A stretch of 64,000 nucleotides of DNA. Origin: Streptomyces alanosinicus (GTDB taxonomy: Bacteria; Actinomycetota; Actinomycetes; Streptomycetales; Streptomycetaceae). The number at the start of each line of letters is the position of its first letter. The stretch's first letter is position 1. This document shows positions 57,301 through 64,000 of the stretch, one piece after another. A program made the translations under genes and the position numbers. The stretch lies in the NCBI RefSeq assembly GCF_014650595.1, contig NZ_BMVG01000009.1, forward strand, positions 186,001 through 250,000. The letters run 5' to 3'. Under the pieces are notes generated by a model. The model made no database searches. It had not been told where the DNA came from and saw only the letters and a program-made list of their open reading frames with translations.

Positions 57301-59100
57301 TTGTCGACCGTCATCGTCACCGGTCAGCCGGTGCCCGGATCGTCCCTGGAGAACGATCTGCGGTCGCTCGGCTTCGACGTCCGGGTGGCAGCGGACGCCG
57401 CCGAGACCGAGACCCTGCTCGCCGCCGCTCCGGCCGGTGACCGCGTGGCCCTGGTCGACGCCCGCTTCGTCGGCCACCCGCACGCGCTGCGCCTCGGCCT
57501 GACCGACCCGCGCTTCGCGCTCTCCGCCGTCCCCGGCGCCGTCACCGCCCAGCCCGCCGCCCGGCAGGAGCTGACCCGCGCGGTGGCCCGCGAGACCTCG
57601 GCCGGCGGCGGCACCGCGCTCGCCGTGGACAGCCTCGCCGACCGCATCGTCACCGCCCTGGACGCCGACGGCTGCGCGGTGCACCGGCCCGAGCTGGGCA
57701 GCCTGGTCGCCGTCGTCCCCGCCGATCCGCAGGCCCGCAACGAAGCCCGCCAGGCCGTCGCCGCCGTCGACGACGAGGCCGTACGCCTGAAGTCGGCCGT
57801 GAAGTCCCGCGACGGCTTCTTCACCACGTTCTTCATCAGCCCTTACTCGCGCTACCTCGCCCGCTGGTGCGCCCGCCGCGGTCTGACCCCGAACCACGTC
57901 ACCACGGCCTCGCTGCTCACCGCCCTGATCGCGGCCGCCTGCGCGGCGACGGGCACACGCGCGGGGTTCGTCGCCGCCGGTGTGCTGCTCATCGCCTCCT
58001 TCGTCCTGGACTGCACCGACGGCCAGCTCGCCCGCTACGCCCTGAAGTACTCCACGCTCGGCGCCTGGCTCGACGCCACCTTCGACCGGGCCAAGGAGTA
58101 CGCCTACTACGCCGGCCTCGCGCTGGGGGCCGCCCGGGGCGGCGACGACGTGTGGGCCCTCGCGCTCGGCGCGATGATCCTGCAGACCTGCCGGCATGTG
58201 GTCGACTTCTCCTTCAACGAGGCCAACCACGACGCCACCGCCAACACCAGCCCCACCGCCGCCCTCTCCGACAAGCTGGACAGCGTCGGCTGGACGGTGT
58301 GGGTGCGCCGGATGATCGTCCTGCCCATCGGCGAGCGCTGGGCGATGATCGCGGTCCTCACCGCGGCCACCACGCCGCGGATCACCTTCTACGCCCTGCT
58401 CATCGGCTGCGCCTTCGCGGCGACGTACACCACGGCCGGCCGGGTGCTGCGCTCCCTGACCCGCAAGGCCCGGCGCACCGACCGGGCCGCACGGGCGCTC
58501 GCGGACCTCGCCGACTCCGGTCCGCTCAGCGAGGCCGTACGGCGGGTGGTCAAGCGCGGGTTGCCCGGCCTCGCCGTACCCGCGGCCGCCTTCCTGGGCG
58601 GCGCCGCGGTCGTCGCCTGCTCGGCGCTGGCCGGCTTCGGCTCGGCGCTGCCGGTGATCGGCGCCCTGGTCTACGTCCTCACCTCGGCCCTCGCCACCGC
58701 CCGCCCCCTCAAGGGCGCCCTGGACTGGCTGGTCCCGCCCGTCTTCCGGGCCGCCGAGTACGGGACCGTCCTCGCGCTCGCGGGTAAGGCGGGGGTAAAC
58801 GGAGCGCTTCCAGCGGCTTTCGGCCTGGTGGCCGCCGTCGCCTACCATCACTACGACACGGTGTACCGCATCCGCGGCGACGCCGGGGCGCCCCCGGCCT
58901 GGCTGGTGCGCGTCATCGGGGGGCACGAAGGGCGGACGCTGCTCGTCACCGTTCTGGCCGCGGTGCTCACCGCCTCGCAGTTCACGGTCGCGCTCACGGT
59001 TCTCGCCGTGGCCGTGGCCCTCGTGGTGCTCGCCGAGAGCATCCGCTTCTGGGTCTCCGCAGGGGCCCCAGCCGTACACGACGAAGGAGAACCCGCATGA
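57301..59100 (+). CDS. DUF5941 / CDP-alcohol phosphotransferase membrane protein
   Basis: The 599-residue protein begins with TTG at 57301, with AGGGAG upstream. Residues 1-165 form a soluble alpha/beta domain that looks like a degenerate nucleotidyltransferase. A linker (LKSAVKSRDGFFTTFFISPY) resembles that of bifunctional inositol-phosphate cytidylyltransferase/DIPP synthases. The CDP-OH-P motif is complete: D237-x2-D240-G-x2-A-R245-x8-G254-x3-D258-x3-D262. About eight more membrane helices follow. It should transfer a phospho-alcohol from a CDP-alcohol to a hydroxyl acceptor. It is the first gene of the locus and its stop overlaps the next ATG (ATGA). Confidence 0.85.
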   Translation: MSTVIVTGQPVPGSSLENDLRSLGFDVRVAADAAETETLLAAAPAGDRVALVDARFVGHPHALRLGLTDPRFALSAVPGAVTAQPAARQELTRAVARETSAGGGTALAVDSLADRIVTALDADGCAVHRPELGSLVAVVPADPQARNEARQAVAAVDDEAVRLKSAVKSRDGFFTTFFISPYSRYLARWCARRGLTPNHVTTASLLTALIAAACAATGTRAGFVAAGVLLIASFVLDCTDGQLARYALKYSTLGAWLDATFDRAKEYAYYAGLALGAARGGDDVWALALGAMILQTCRHVVDFSFNEANHDATANTSPTAALSDKLDSVGWTVWVRRMIVLPIGERWAMIAVLTAATTPRITFYALLIGCAFAATYTTAGRVLRSLTRKARRTDRAARALADLADSGPLSEAVRRVVKRGLPGLAVPAAAFLGGAAVVACSALAGFGSALPVIGALVYVLTSALATARPLKGALDWLVPPVFRAAEYGTVLALAGKAGVNGALPAAFGLVAAVAYHHYDTVYRIRGDAGAPPAWLVRVIGGHEGRTLLVTVLAAVLTASQFTVALTVLAVAVALVVLAESIRFWVSAGAPAVHDEGEPA

Positions 59101-59849
59101 TCGGCCTCGTGCTGGCGGCCGGCGCCGGACGGCGTCTGCGCCCCTACACCGACACCCTGCCCAAGGCGTTGGTGCCGGTGGGGCCCGCGGGCATAGAGGG
59201 TGAACCGACGGTCCTGGACCTGACCCTCGGCAACTTCGCCGAGATCGGGCTGACCGAGGTCGCGATCATCGTCGGCTACCGCAAGGAGGCCGTCTACGCG
59301 CGCAAGGCGGCCCTGGAGCAGAAGTACGGCCTCAAGCTCACCCTCATCGACAACGACAAGGCCGAGGAGTGGAACAACGCCTACTCCCTGTGGTGCGGCC
59401 GTGACGCCCTCAAGGACGGGGTGATCCTCGCCAACGGCGACACCGTCCACCCGGTCTCCGTCGAGAAGACGCTGCTCGCCGCGCGCGGCGAGGGTAAGAA
59501 GATCATTCTGGCCCTCGACACCGTGAAGTCCCTCGCGGACGAGGAGATGAAGGTCGTCGTCGACGCCGAGAAGGGCATGACGAAGATCACCAAGCTGATG
59601 GACCCCGCCGAGGCCACCGGCGAGTACATCGGCGTCACCCTGATCGAGGGCGACGCCGCCCCCGAGCTGGCGGACGCGCTGAAGACGGTCTGGGAGACCG
59701 ACCCGCAGCAGTTCTACGAGCACGGGTACCAGGAGCTGGTCGACCGCGGCTTCCGGATCGACGTGGCGCCGATCGGCGACGTCAGCTGGGTCGAGATCGA
59801 CAACCATGACGACCTCGCCAAGGGACGGGAGATCGCGTGCCGCTACTGA
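59097..59849 (+). CDS. CTP-type sugar/alcohol-phosphate nucleotidyltransferase (IPCT/LicC-like)
   Basis: The 250-residue Rossmann-like nucleotidyltransferase starts GLVLAAGAGRRLRPYTDTLP followed by KAL, the NTP-binding loop. IIVGYRKEAVYARK and the block EEWNNAYSLWCGRDAL, then ILANGDTVHP, match inositol-1-phosphate, phosphocholine (LicC) and related cytidylyltransferases, where NNxYSL is typical. It most likely makes the CDP-alcohol used by the two neighbouring phosphotransferases. GAAGGAGA precedes ATG 59097, inside the upstream gene. Confidence 0.85.
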   Translation: MIGLVLAAGAGRRLRPYTDTLPKALVPVGPAGIEGEPTVLDLTLGNFAEIGLTEVAIIVGYRKEAVYARKAALEQKYGLKLTLIDNDKAEEWNNAYSLWCGRDALKDGVILANGDTVHPVSVEKTLLAARGEGKKIILALDTVKSLADEEMKVVVDAEKGMTKITKLMDPAEATGEYIGVTLIEGDAAPELADALKTVWETDPQQFYEHGYQELVDRGFRIDVAPIGDVSWVEIDNHDDLAKGREIACRY

Positions 59850-60898
59850 CCCGGCTCATTCCCTCGCCGGTCGTCGTCGACATCCGCCCGGGTGCCCTGG
59901 ACGACCTGGCCGGTGTCCTCGCCGACGAGCGCATCGCGCAGTCCGGCCGGCTCGCCGTCGCCGTCAGCGGCGGCTCCGGCTCGAAGCTGCGCGAGCGCAT
60001 CGCCCCCTCCATGCCCGGTGCCTCCTGGTACGAGGTCGGCGGCGGCACCCTCGACGACGCGATCCGGCTGGCCGGAGAGATGAAATCCGGCCACTACGAC
60101 GCGGTGGTCGGGCTCGGCGGCGGCAAGATCATCGACTGCGCCAAGTTCGCCGCGGCGCGCATCGGCCTGCCCCTGGTCGCCGTGCCGACGAACCTCGCGC
60201 ACGACGGCCTGTGCTCGCCGGTCGCCACCCTCGACAACGACGCCGGGCGCGGCTCCTACGGTGTGCCGAACCCGATCGGCGTCGTCATCGACCTGGACGT
60301 GATCCGCGAGGCCCCGGCCCGCTTCGTCCGCGCCGGCATCGGCGACGCGATCTCCAACATCAACGCGGTCGCGGACTGGGAGCTGTCCAACCGGGTCACC
60401 GGCGAGAAGATCGACGGTCTCGCCGCAGCCATGGCCCGCCAGGCCGGCGAGGCGGTCCTGCGCCACCCCGGCGGCATCGGCGACAACGACTTCCTCCAGG
60501 TGCTCGCCGAGGCGCTGGTCCTCAGCGGTATCTCGATGTCGATCTCCGGCGACTCCCGGCCGTCCTCCGGCTCCTGCCACGAGATCAACCACGCCTTCGA
60601 CCTGCTGTTCCCCAAGCGGGCGGCCGCCCACGGCGAACAGTGCGGGCTGGGCGCGGCCTTCGCGATGTATCTGCGCGGAGCCCATGAGGAGGCGGCCCAC
60701 ACCGCCGAAGTGCTGCGCCGGCACGGGCTGCCCGTGCTCCCGGAGGAGATCGGTTTCACCGTGGACGAGTTCGTCCGCGCCGTGGAGTTCGCCCCGGAGA
60801 CCCGCCCCGGCCGCTACACGATCATCGAACACCTCGACCTCAAGACGAACCAGATCAAGGACATCTACGCCGACTATGTCAAGGCCATCGGTAGCTGA
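59837..60898 (+). CDS. Glycerol-1-phosphate dehydrogenase-like NAD(P)-dependent alcohol dehydrogenase
   Basis: The 353-residue protein of the iron-containing ADH / dehydroquinate-synthase-like superfamily has the dinucleotide motif VVGLGGGKIIDCAKFAA. Metal ligands are expected in NLAHDGLCSP (Asp), SCHEINHAFDLL (His) and AAAHGEQCGLG (His). This arrangement is that of sn-glycerol-1-phosphate dehydrogenases (EgsA, AraM). It would reduce dihydroxyacetone phosphate, giving an alcohol phosphate for the cytidylyltransferase. The GTG at 59837 overlaps the upstream gene by 13 bp with GGGAG before it. 2-deoxy-scyllo-inosose-type or other polyol synthases are alternatives. Confidence 0.83.
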   Translation: MPLLTRLIPSPVVVDIRPGALDDLAGVLADERIAQSGRLAVAVSGGSGSKLRERIAPSMPGASWYEVGGGTLDDAIRLAGEMKSGHYDAVVGLGGGKIIDCAKFAAARIGLPLVAVPTNLAHDGLCSPVATLDNDAGRGSYGVPNPIGVVIDLDVIREAPARFVRAGIGDAISNINAVADWELSNRVTGEKIDGLAAAMARQAGEAVLRHPGGIGDNDFLQVLAEALVLSGISMSISGDSRPSSGSCHEINHAFDLLFPKRAAAHGEQCGLGAAFAMYLRGAHEEAAHTAEVLRRHGLPVLPEEIGFTVDEFVRAVEFAPETRPGRYTIIEHLDLKTNQIKDIYADYVKAIGS

Positions 60899-61655
60899 AC
60901 TCCGTCCGGTCGTGCACCCCGCGGGGGTGAAGGACCGGCGCAGCGGTGAGCACTGGGCGGGACGCCTCTACATGCGCGAGGTGTCCCTGCGGGTCGACCG
61001 CTACCTGGTCGACACCAGGGTCACGCCCAACCAGCTCACGTACCTGATGACCGTCTGCGGTGTGCTCGCGGCCCCGGCCCTGCTGGTGCCGGGGATCGCG
61101 GGCGCCGTGCTCGGCGTGGTCGCCACCCAGCTGTATCTGCTGCTGGACTGCGTCGACGGCGAGATCGCCCGCTGGAGGAAGCAGTACTCGCTCGGCGGGG
61201 TCTACCTGGACCGCGTCGGCGCCTATCTGACCGACGCGGCCGTCCTCGTGGGTCTCGGCCTGCGCGCCGCCGACCTGTTCGGCAGCGGCCGTATCGACTG
61301 GCTGTGGGCCTTCCTCGGCACCCTCGCCGCGCTCGGCGCCATCCTGATCAAGGCCGAGACCGACCTGGTCGCCGTCGCCCGGCACCAGACCGGCAAGCCG
61401 CCCGTGCAGGAGGCCGCGTCCGAGCCGCGCTCCTCCGGCATGGCGCTGGCCCGGCGGGCCGCCGCCGCGCTGAAGTTCCACCGTCTCATCCTCGGCATCG
61501 AGGCCTCGCTGCTGATCGTGGTCCTCGCGATCGCCGACCAGATCCGCGGCGACCTGTTCTTCACCCGGCTCGGTACGGCCGTCCTCGCCGGCATCGCCCT
61601 GCTGCAGACCCTGCTGCACCTGGTGTCCATCCTCGCCTCCAGCAGGCTGAAGTGA
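60876..61655 (+). CDS. CDP-alcohol phosphatidyltransferase family protein with variant motif
   Basis: The 259-residue polytopic protein carries most of the CDP-OH-P motif: D91-C-V-D94-G-E-I-A-R99, then eight residues, G108, D112. The fourth Asp, expected at position 116 and believed to be the catalytic base, is Ala (DRVGAYLTD). D120 is four residues further on. A soluble region near 160-185 (KPPVQEAASEPRSSG) interrupts the helices. It overlaps the previous gene by 23 bp and the next by GTGA. It is either a divergent transferase or an inactive partner of the 57.3 kb protein. Confidence 0.82.
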   Translation: MSRPSVAELRPVVHPAGVKDRRSGEHWAGRLYMREVSLRVDRYLVDTRVTPNQLTYLMTVCGVLAAPALLVPGIAGAVLGVVATQLYLLLDCVDGEIARWRKQYSLGGVYLDRVGAYLTDAAVLVGLGLRAADLFGSGRIDWLWAFLGTLAALGAILIKAETDLVAVARHQTGKPPVQEAASEPRSSGMALARRAAAALKFHRLILGIEASLLIVVLAIADQIRGDLFFTRLGTAVLAGIALLQTLLHLVSILASSRLK

Positions 61656-62533
61656 GTGCCGTGAAGGTCGGCGCCGTCATCATCACCATGGGCAACCGGC
61701 CCGAGGAGCTGCGGGCCCTCATCGACTCGGTCACCAAGCAGGACGGCGACCCGGTCGAGGTGGTCGTCGTCGGCAACGGCTCGCCCGTCCCGGACGTCCC
61801 CGACGGGGTGCGCACGGTGGAGCTGCCCGAGAACCTGGGCATCCCCGGTGGCCGCAACGTCGGCACCGAGGCCTTTGGGCCCAGCGGCCGCGAGGTCGAC
61901 ATACTGCTCTTCCTCGACGACGACGGCCTGCTCGCCCGTGATGACACCGCGGAGCTGTGCCGCGAGGCCTTCGCCGCGGACCCGCGGCTCGGCATCGTCA
62001 GCTTCCGTATCGCCGACCCCGACACCGGCGAGACCCAGCGCCGCCATGTGCCCCGGCTGCGCGCCTCCGACCCGATGCGCTCCTCACGGGTGACCACCTT
62101 CCTCGGCGGCGCCAACGCCGTGCGCACCCGGGTCTTCGCCGAGGTCGGCGGCCTGCCCGACGAGTTCTTCTACGCCCATGAGGAGACCGACCTGGCCTGG
62201 CGGGCCCTCGACGCCGGCTGGCTGATCGACTACCGGTCGGACATGGTGCTGTACCACCCGACCACGGCACCCTCGCGGCACGCGGTGTACCACCGCATGG
62301 TCGCCCGCAACCGGGTCTGGCTCGCCCGGCGCAACCTCCCCGCCCCCCTGGTCCCGGTCTACCTCGGGGTCTGGATGCTGCTCACGCTGCTGCGCCGCCC
62401 GTCCCGGGCGGCTCTCAAGGCGTGGTTCGGCGGGTTCCGGGAGGGCTGGACCACTCCGTGCGGTCCGCGCCGCCCCATGCGCTGGCGGACGGTGTGGCGG
62501 CTGACCCGGCTGGGCCGTCCTCCGGTGATCTGA
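61652..62533 (+). CDS. Family 2 glycosyltransferase
   Basis: The 293-residue GT-A fold enzyme has VGAVIITMGNRPEELRALID, ENLGIPGGRNVGTEAF, the metal-binding DxD in LLFLDDDGLL, FLGGANAVRTRVFAEVGG and FFYAHEETDLAWRALDAGW, which holds the ED acceptor-activating pair. These are features of rhamnosyl- and galactofuranosyl-transferase-like GT2 enzymes. A hydrophobic stretch near residues 230-245 (PLVPVYLGVWMLLTLL) suggests membrane association. The GTG start overlaps the preceding stop as GTGA. Sugar donor and acceptor are unknown. Confidence 0.88.
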   Translation: MSAVKVGAVIITMGNRPEELRALIDSVTKQDGDPVEVVVVGNGSPVPDVPDGVRTVELPENLGIPGGRNVGTEAFGPSGREVDILLFLDDDGLLARDDTAELCREAFAADPRLGIVSFRIADPDTGETQRRHVPRLRASDPMRSSRVTTFLGGANAVRTRVFAEVGGLPDEFFYAHEETDLAWRALDAGWLIDYRSDMVLYHPTTAPSRHAVYHRMVARNRVWLARRNLPAPLVPVYLGVWMLLTLLRRPSRAALKAWFGGFREGWTTPCGPRRPMRWRTVWRLTRLGRPPVI

Positions 62534-62534
62534 G

Positions 62535-62577
62535 AAGCTTCTCTTACCCGAAGAGAGCAAGCTTCTTACCAAGAGAG
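62535..62577 (+). promoter_or_regulatory. Direct repeats in front of the ABC exporter genes
   Basis: AAGCTTCT-TTACC-AAGAGAG occurs twice: 62535-62557 with four extra bases and 62559-62577. The first copy also forms the palindrome GAGAAGCTTCTC (62532-62543). This purine/AT-rich patch fills the only gap (59 bp) in the otherwise overlapping locus and may hold an internal promoter or operator. Confidence 0.55.
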
Positions 62578-62592
62578 TCCGGATTTCCACTC

Positions 62593-63522
62593 GTGAGTCA
62601 CACAACGCATGACGGCGGTGTCGCGGTGAGCGCGATACCGTCGCCCGACGAGGGGCTGACGGCGGCGCAGCTCGCCGCCACGCACGGGCTCGCCGTGAGC
62701 GGCGCCCGGCCCTCGCTGGCCGAGTACATCCGTCAGCTGTGGGGACGGCGCCACTTCATCCTCGCCTTCTCGCAGGCGAAGCTGACGGCGCAGTACAGCC
62801 AGGCCAAGCTGGGCCAGCTGTGGCAGGTGGCGACACCCCTGCTCAACGCCGGCGTGTACTACTTCATCTTCGGCGTGATCCTGCACGCGAGCCGTGGCAT
62901 GTCCCAGGACGTGTACATCCCGTTCCTGGTCACGGGTGTGTTCGTGTTCACGTTCACCCAGAGTTCGGTCATGACGGGCGTCCGCGCGATCTCCGGGAAC
63001 CTGGGCCTGGTGCGCGCCCTGCACTTCCCGCGCGCCTCGCTGCCCATCTCCTTCTCGCTGCAGCAGCTCCAGCAGCTGCTCTTCTCGATGATCGTGATGT
63101 TCGTCGTGGCGATCGGCTTCGGCAGCTACCCGGGCCCGGCCTGGCTGCTGATCGTGCCGGTCCTGCTGCTGCAGTTCCTGTTCAACACCGGACTCGCGCT
63201 GATCGTGGCCCGCATGGGCGCGAAGACCCCGGACCTCGCCCAGCTGATGCCGTTCGTCCTGCGCACCTGGATGTACACCTCGGGCGTCATGTTCTCCATC
63301 AACAAGATGATGGAGGGCCGCTCGGAGCTGGCGGTCCGGCTGCTCCAGGTCAACCCCGCCGCGGTCTACATGGACCTGATGCGCTACGCGCTGATCGACG
63401 GCTACGGCGCCGCGAACCTGCCTCCGCATGTGTGGGCCATCGCGCTGTTCTGGGCCGTGGCCGTCTTCGCCGGCGGTTTCGTGTACTTCTGGAAGGCGGA
63501 GGAGAGGTACGGCCGTGGCTGA
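62593..63522 (+). CDS. ABC-2 type polysaccharide/teichoic-acid exporter permease (Wzm/TagG-like)
   Basis: The 309-residue protein has six membrane helices after a cytoplasmic N-terminus of about 60 residues. SLAEYIRQLWGRRHFILAFS followed by QAKLTAQYSQAKLGQLWQVATP is the amphipathic region typical of Wzm/TagG permeases (shown in two parts), and QVNPAAVYMDLMRYAL matches the family C-terminal motif. With the next gene it forms an exporter for undecaprenyl-linked polymers or glycolipids. The GTG start at 62593 has a weak ribosome site. The next gene overlaps it by 8 bp. Confidence 0.88.
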   Translation: MSHTTHDGGVAVSAIPSPDEGLTAAQLAATHGLAVSGARPSLAEYIRQLWGRRHFILAFSQAKLTAQYSQAKLGQLWQVATPLLNAGVYYFIFGVILHASRGMSQDVYIPFLVTGVFVFTFTQSSVMTGVRAISGNLGLVRALHFPRASLPISFSLQQLQQLLFSMIVMFVVAIGFGSYPGPAWLLIVPVLLLQFLFNTGLALIVARMGAKTPDLAQLMPFVLRTWMYTSGVMFSINKMMEGRSELAVRLLQVNPAAVYMDLMRYALIDGYGAANLPPHVWAIALFWAVAVFAGGFVYFWKAEERYGRG

Positions 63523-64000
63523 GCAGAACGCCGGGCACGACGCCGGGCAGAACGCCGGACGGATTACCGGGCCCGACGGCGAGCCGGCCCCCGCGCAGGG
63601 CGCCGTCGACCGCCGCCCCACCGTCATCGCGGACAACCTGCACATCGTCTACCGCGTCAACGGCGCCAGGACCGGCAAGGGCAGCGCGACGGCCGCCCTG
63701 AGCCGGATCGTGAAGCGTGGCTCCGACGAGGCGGCACGCGGGGTGCGCAAGGTGCACGCCGTACGCGGGGTGTCCTTCGTCGCCTACCGCGGCGAGGCCA
63801 TCGGTCTCATCGGCTCCAACGGCTCGGGCAAGTCCACGCTGCTGCGCGCCATCGCCGGTCTGCTGCCCGCCGAGCGGGGCAAGGTCTACACCGACGGCCA
63901 GCCCTCGCTGCTCGGTGTCAACGCGGCCCTGATGAATGACCTGACCGGTGAGCGGAACGTGATCCTGGGCGGTCTCGCCATGGGCATGTCCCGGGAGCAG
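63515..64000 (+). CDS. Polysaccharide ABC transporter ATP-binding protein (Wzt/TagH-like), 5' part
   Basis: The gene is cut by the window end, with 162 codons visible from GTG 63515. The N-terminus is an Ala/Gly/Asp-rich extension. The ABC domain starts TVIADNLHIVYRVNGARTGK, with insertion GSATAALSRIVKRGSDEAAR as in TagH/Wzt proteins, then the Walker A GLIGSNGSGKST and the family block PSLLGVNAALMNDLTGERNV. The signature, Walker B and any C-terminal carbohydrate-binding domain lie beyond the window. It powers export with the upstream permease. Confidence 0.9.
   Translation, partial: MAEQNAGHDAGQNAGRITGPDGEPAPAQGAVDRRPTVIADNLHIVYRVNGARTGKGSATAALSRIVKRGSDEAARGVRKVHAVRGVSFVAYRGEAIGLIGSNGSGKSTLLRAIAGLLPAERGKVYTDGQPSLLGVNAALMNDLTGERNVILGGLAMGMSREQ

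Overview
This is chromosomal DNA from a Streptomyces-type actinomycete. Composition is very GC-rich with strong third-position GC bias. GTG and TTG starts and four-base ATGA/GTGA gene overlaps are common. Marker families include a WhiB-like regulator, an SsgA-like protein, a PcaV-type repressor and an actinobacterial LigC/LigD-polymerase pair. From memory (not checked), the gene order pca - ligC - WhiB - ddaH - ABC-F - ssgD - fadAB resembles one region of the S. coelicolor chromosome. I found no tRNA, rRNA, CRISPR array, integrase, transposase or phage gene.

Layout. 1-9.9 kb: end of a scramblase-like gene, a TetR-controlled PAP2/DMT operon, a DUF2510 membrane protein, an MFS-anmK operon, and a frameshifted LAL-type ATPase lacking its DNA-binding domain. 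9.9-15.9 kb: the protocatechuate branch of the beta-ketoadipate pathway, pcaIJHGBL, divergent from pcaV, with two matching operator candidates. 15.9-30.5 kb: a DUF3048 lipoprotein, split NHEJ ligase and polymerase genes, an ornithine cyclodeaminase homologue, LacI and WhiB regulators, a VOC protein, a diiron acyl-ACP desaturase with a triple palindrome upstream, ddaH, an ABC-F gene with a long leader, ssgD, an Asp-box protein and endonuclease V. 30.5-38.9 kb: an acyl-CoA cassette (CaiB-type racemase, fadA, fadB) facing a MerR regulator, then an amino-acid permease and a PfkB kinase. 38.9-47 kb: two secreted peptidases, an unknown protein, a second ABC-F gene and a secreted protein, with two copies of an inverted-repeat element. 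47-57 kb: Tex, two DJ-1 superfamily genes, an enoyl-CoA hydratase, HdeD, a HATPase, idi, a zinc-type CDF transporter and galE.

57.3-64 kb holds the most notable locus. It is a tight run of two CDP-alcohol phosphotransferases, a CTP-type nucleotidyltransferase, a glycerol-1-phosphate-dehydrogenase-like enzyme, a GT2 glycosyltransferase and a Wzm/Wzt-type ABC exporter that runs off the window end. Together these look like an assembly and export line for a phosphodiester-linked surface glycopolymer or glycolipid whose polyol-phosphate unit is activated as a CDP-alcohol. The product cannot be read from the sequence.

Gene calls rest on translated motifs, spacing and start-site context. No database search was possible.
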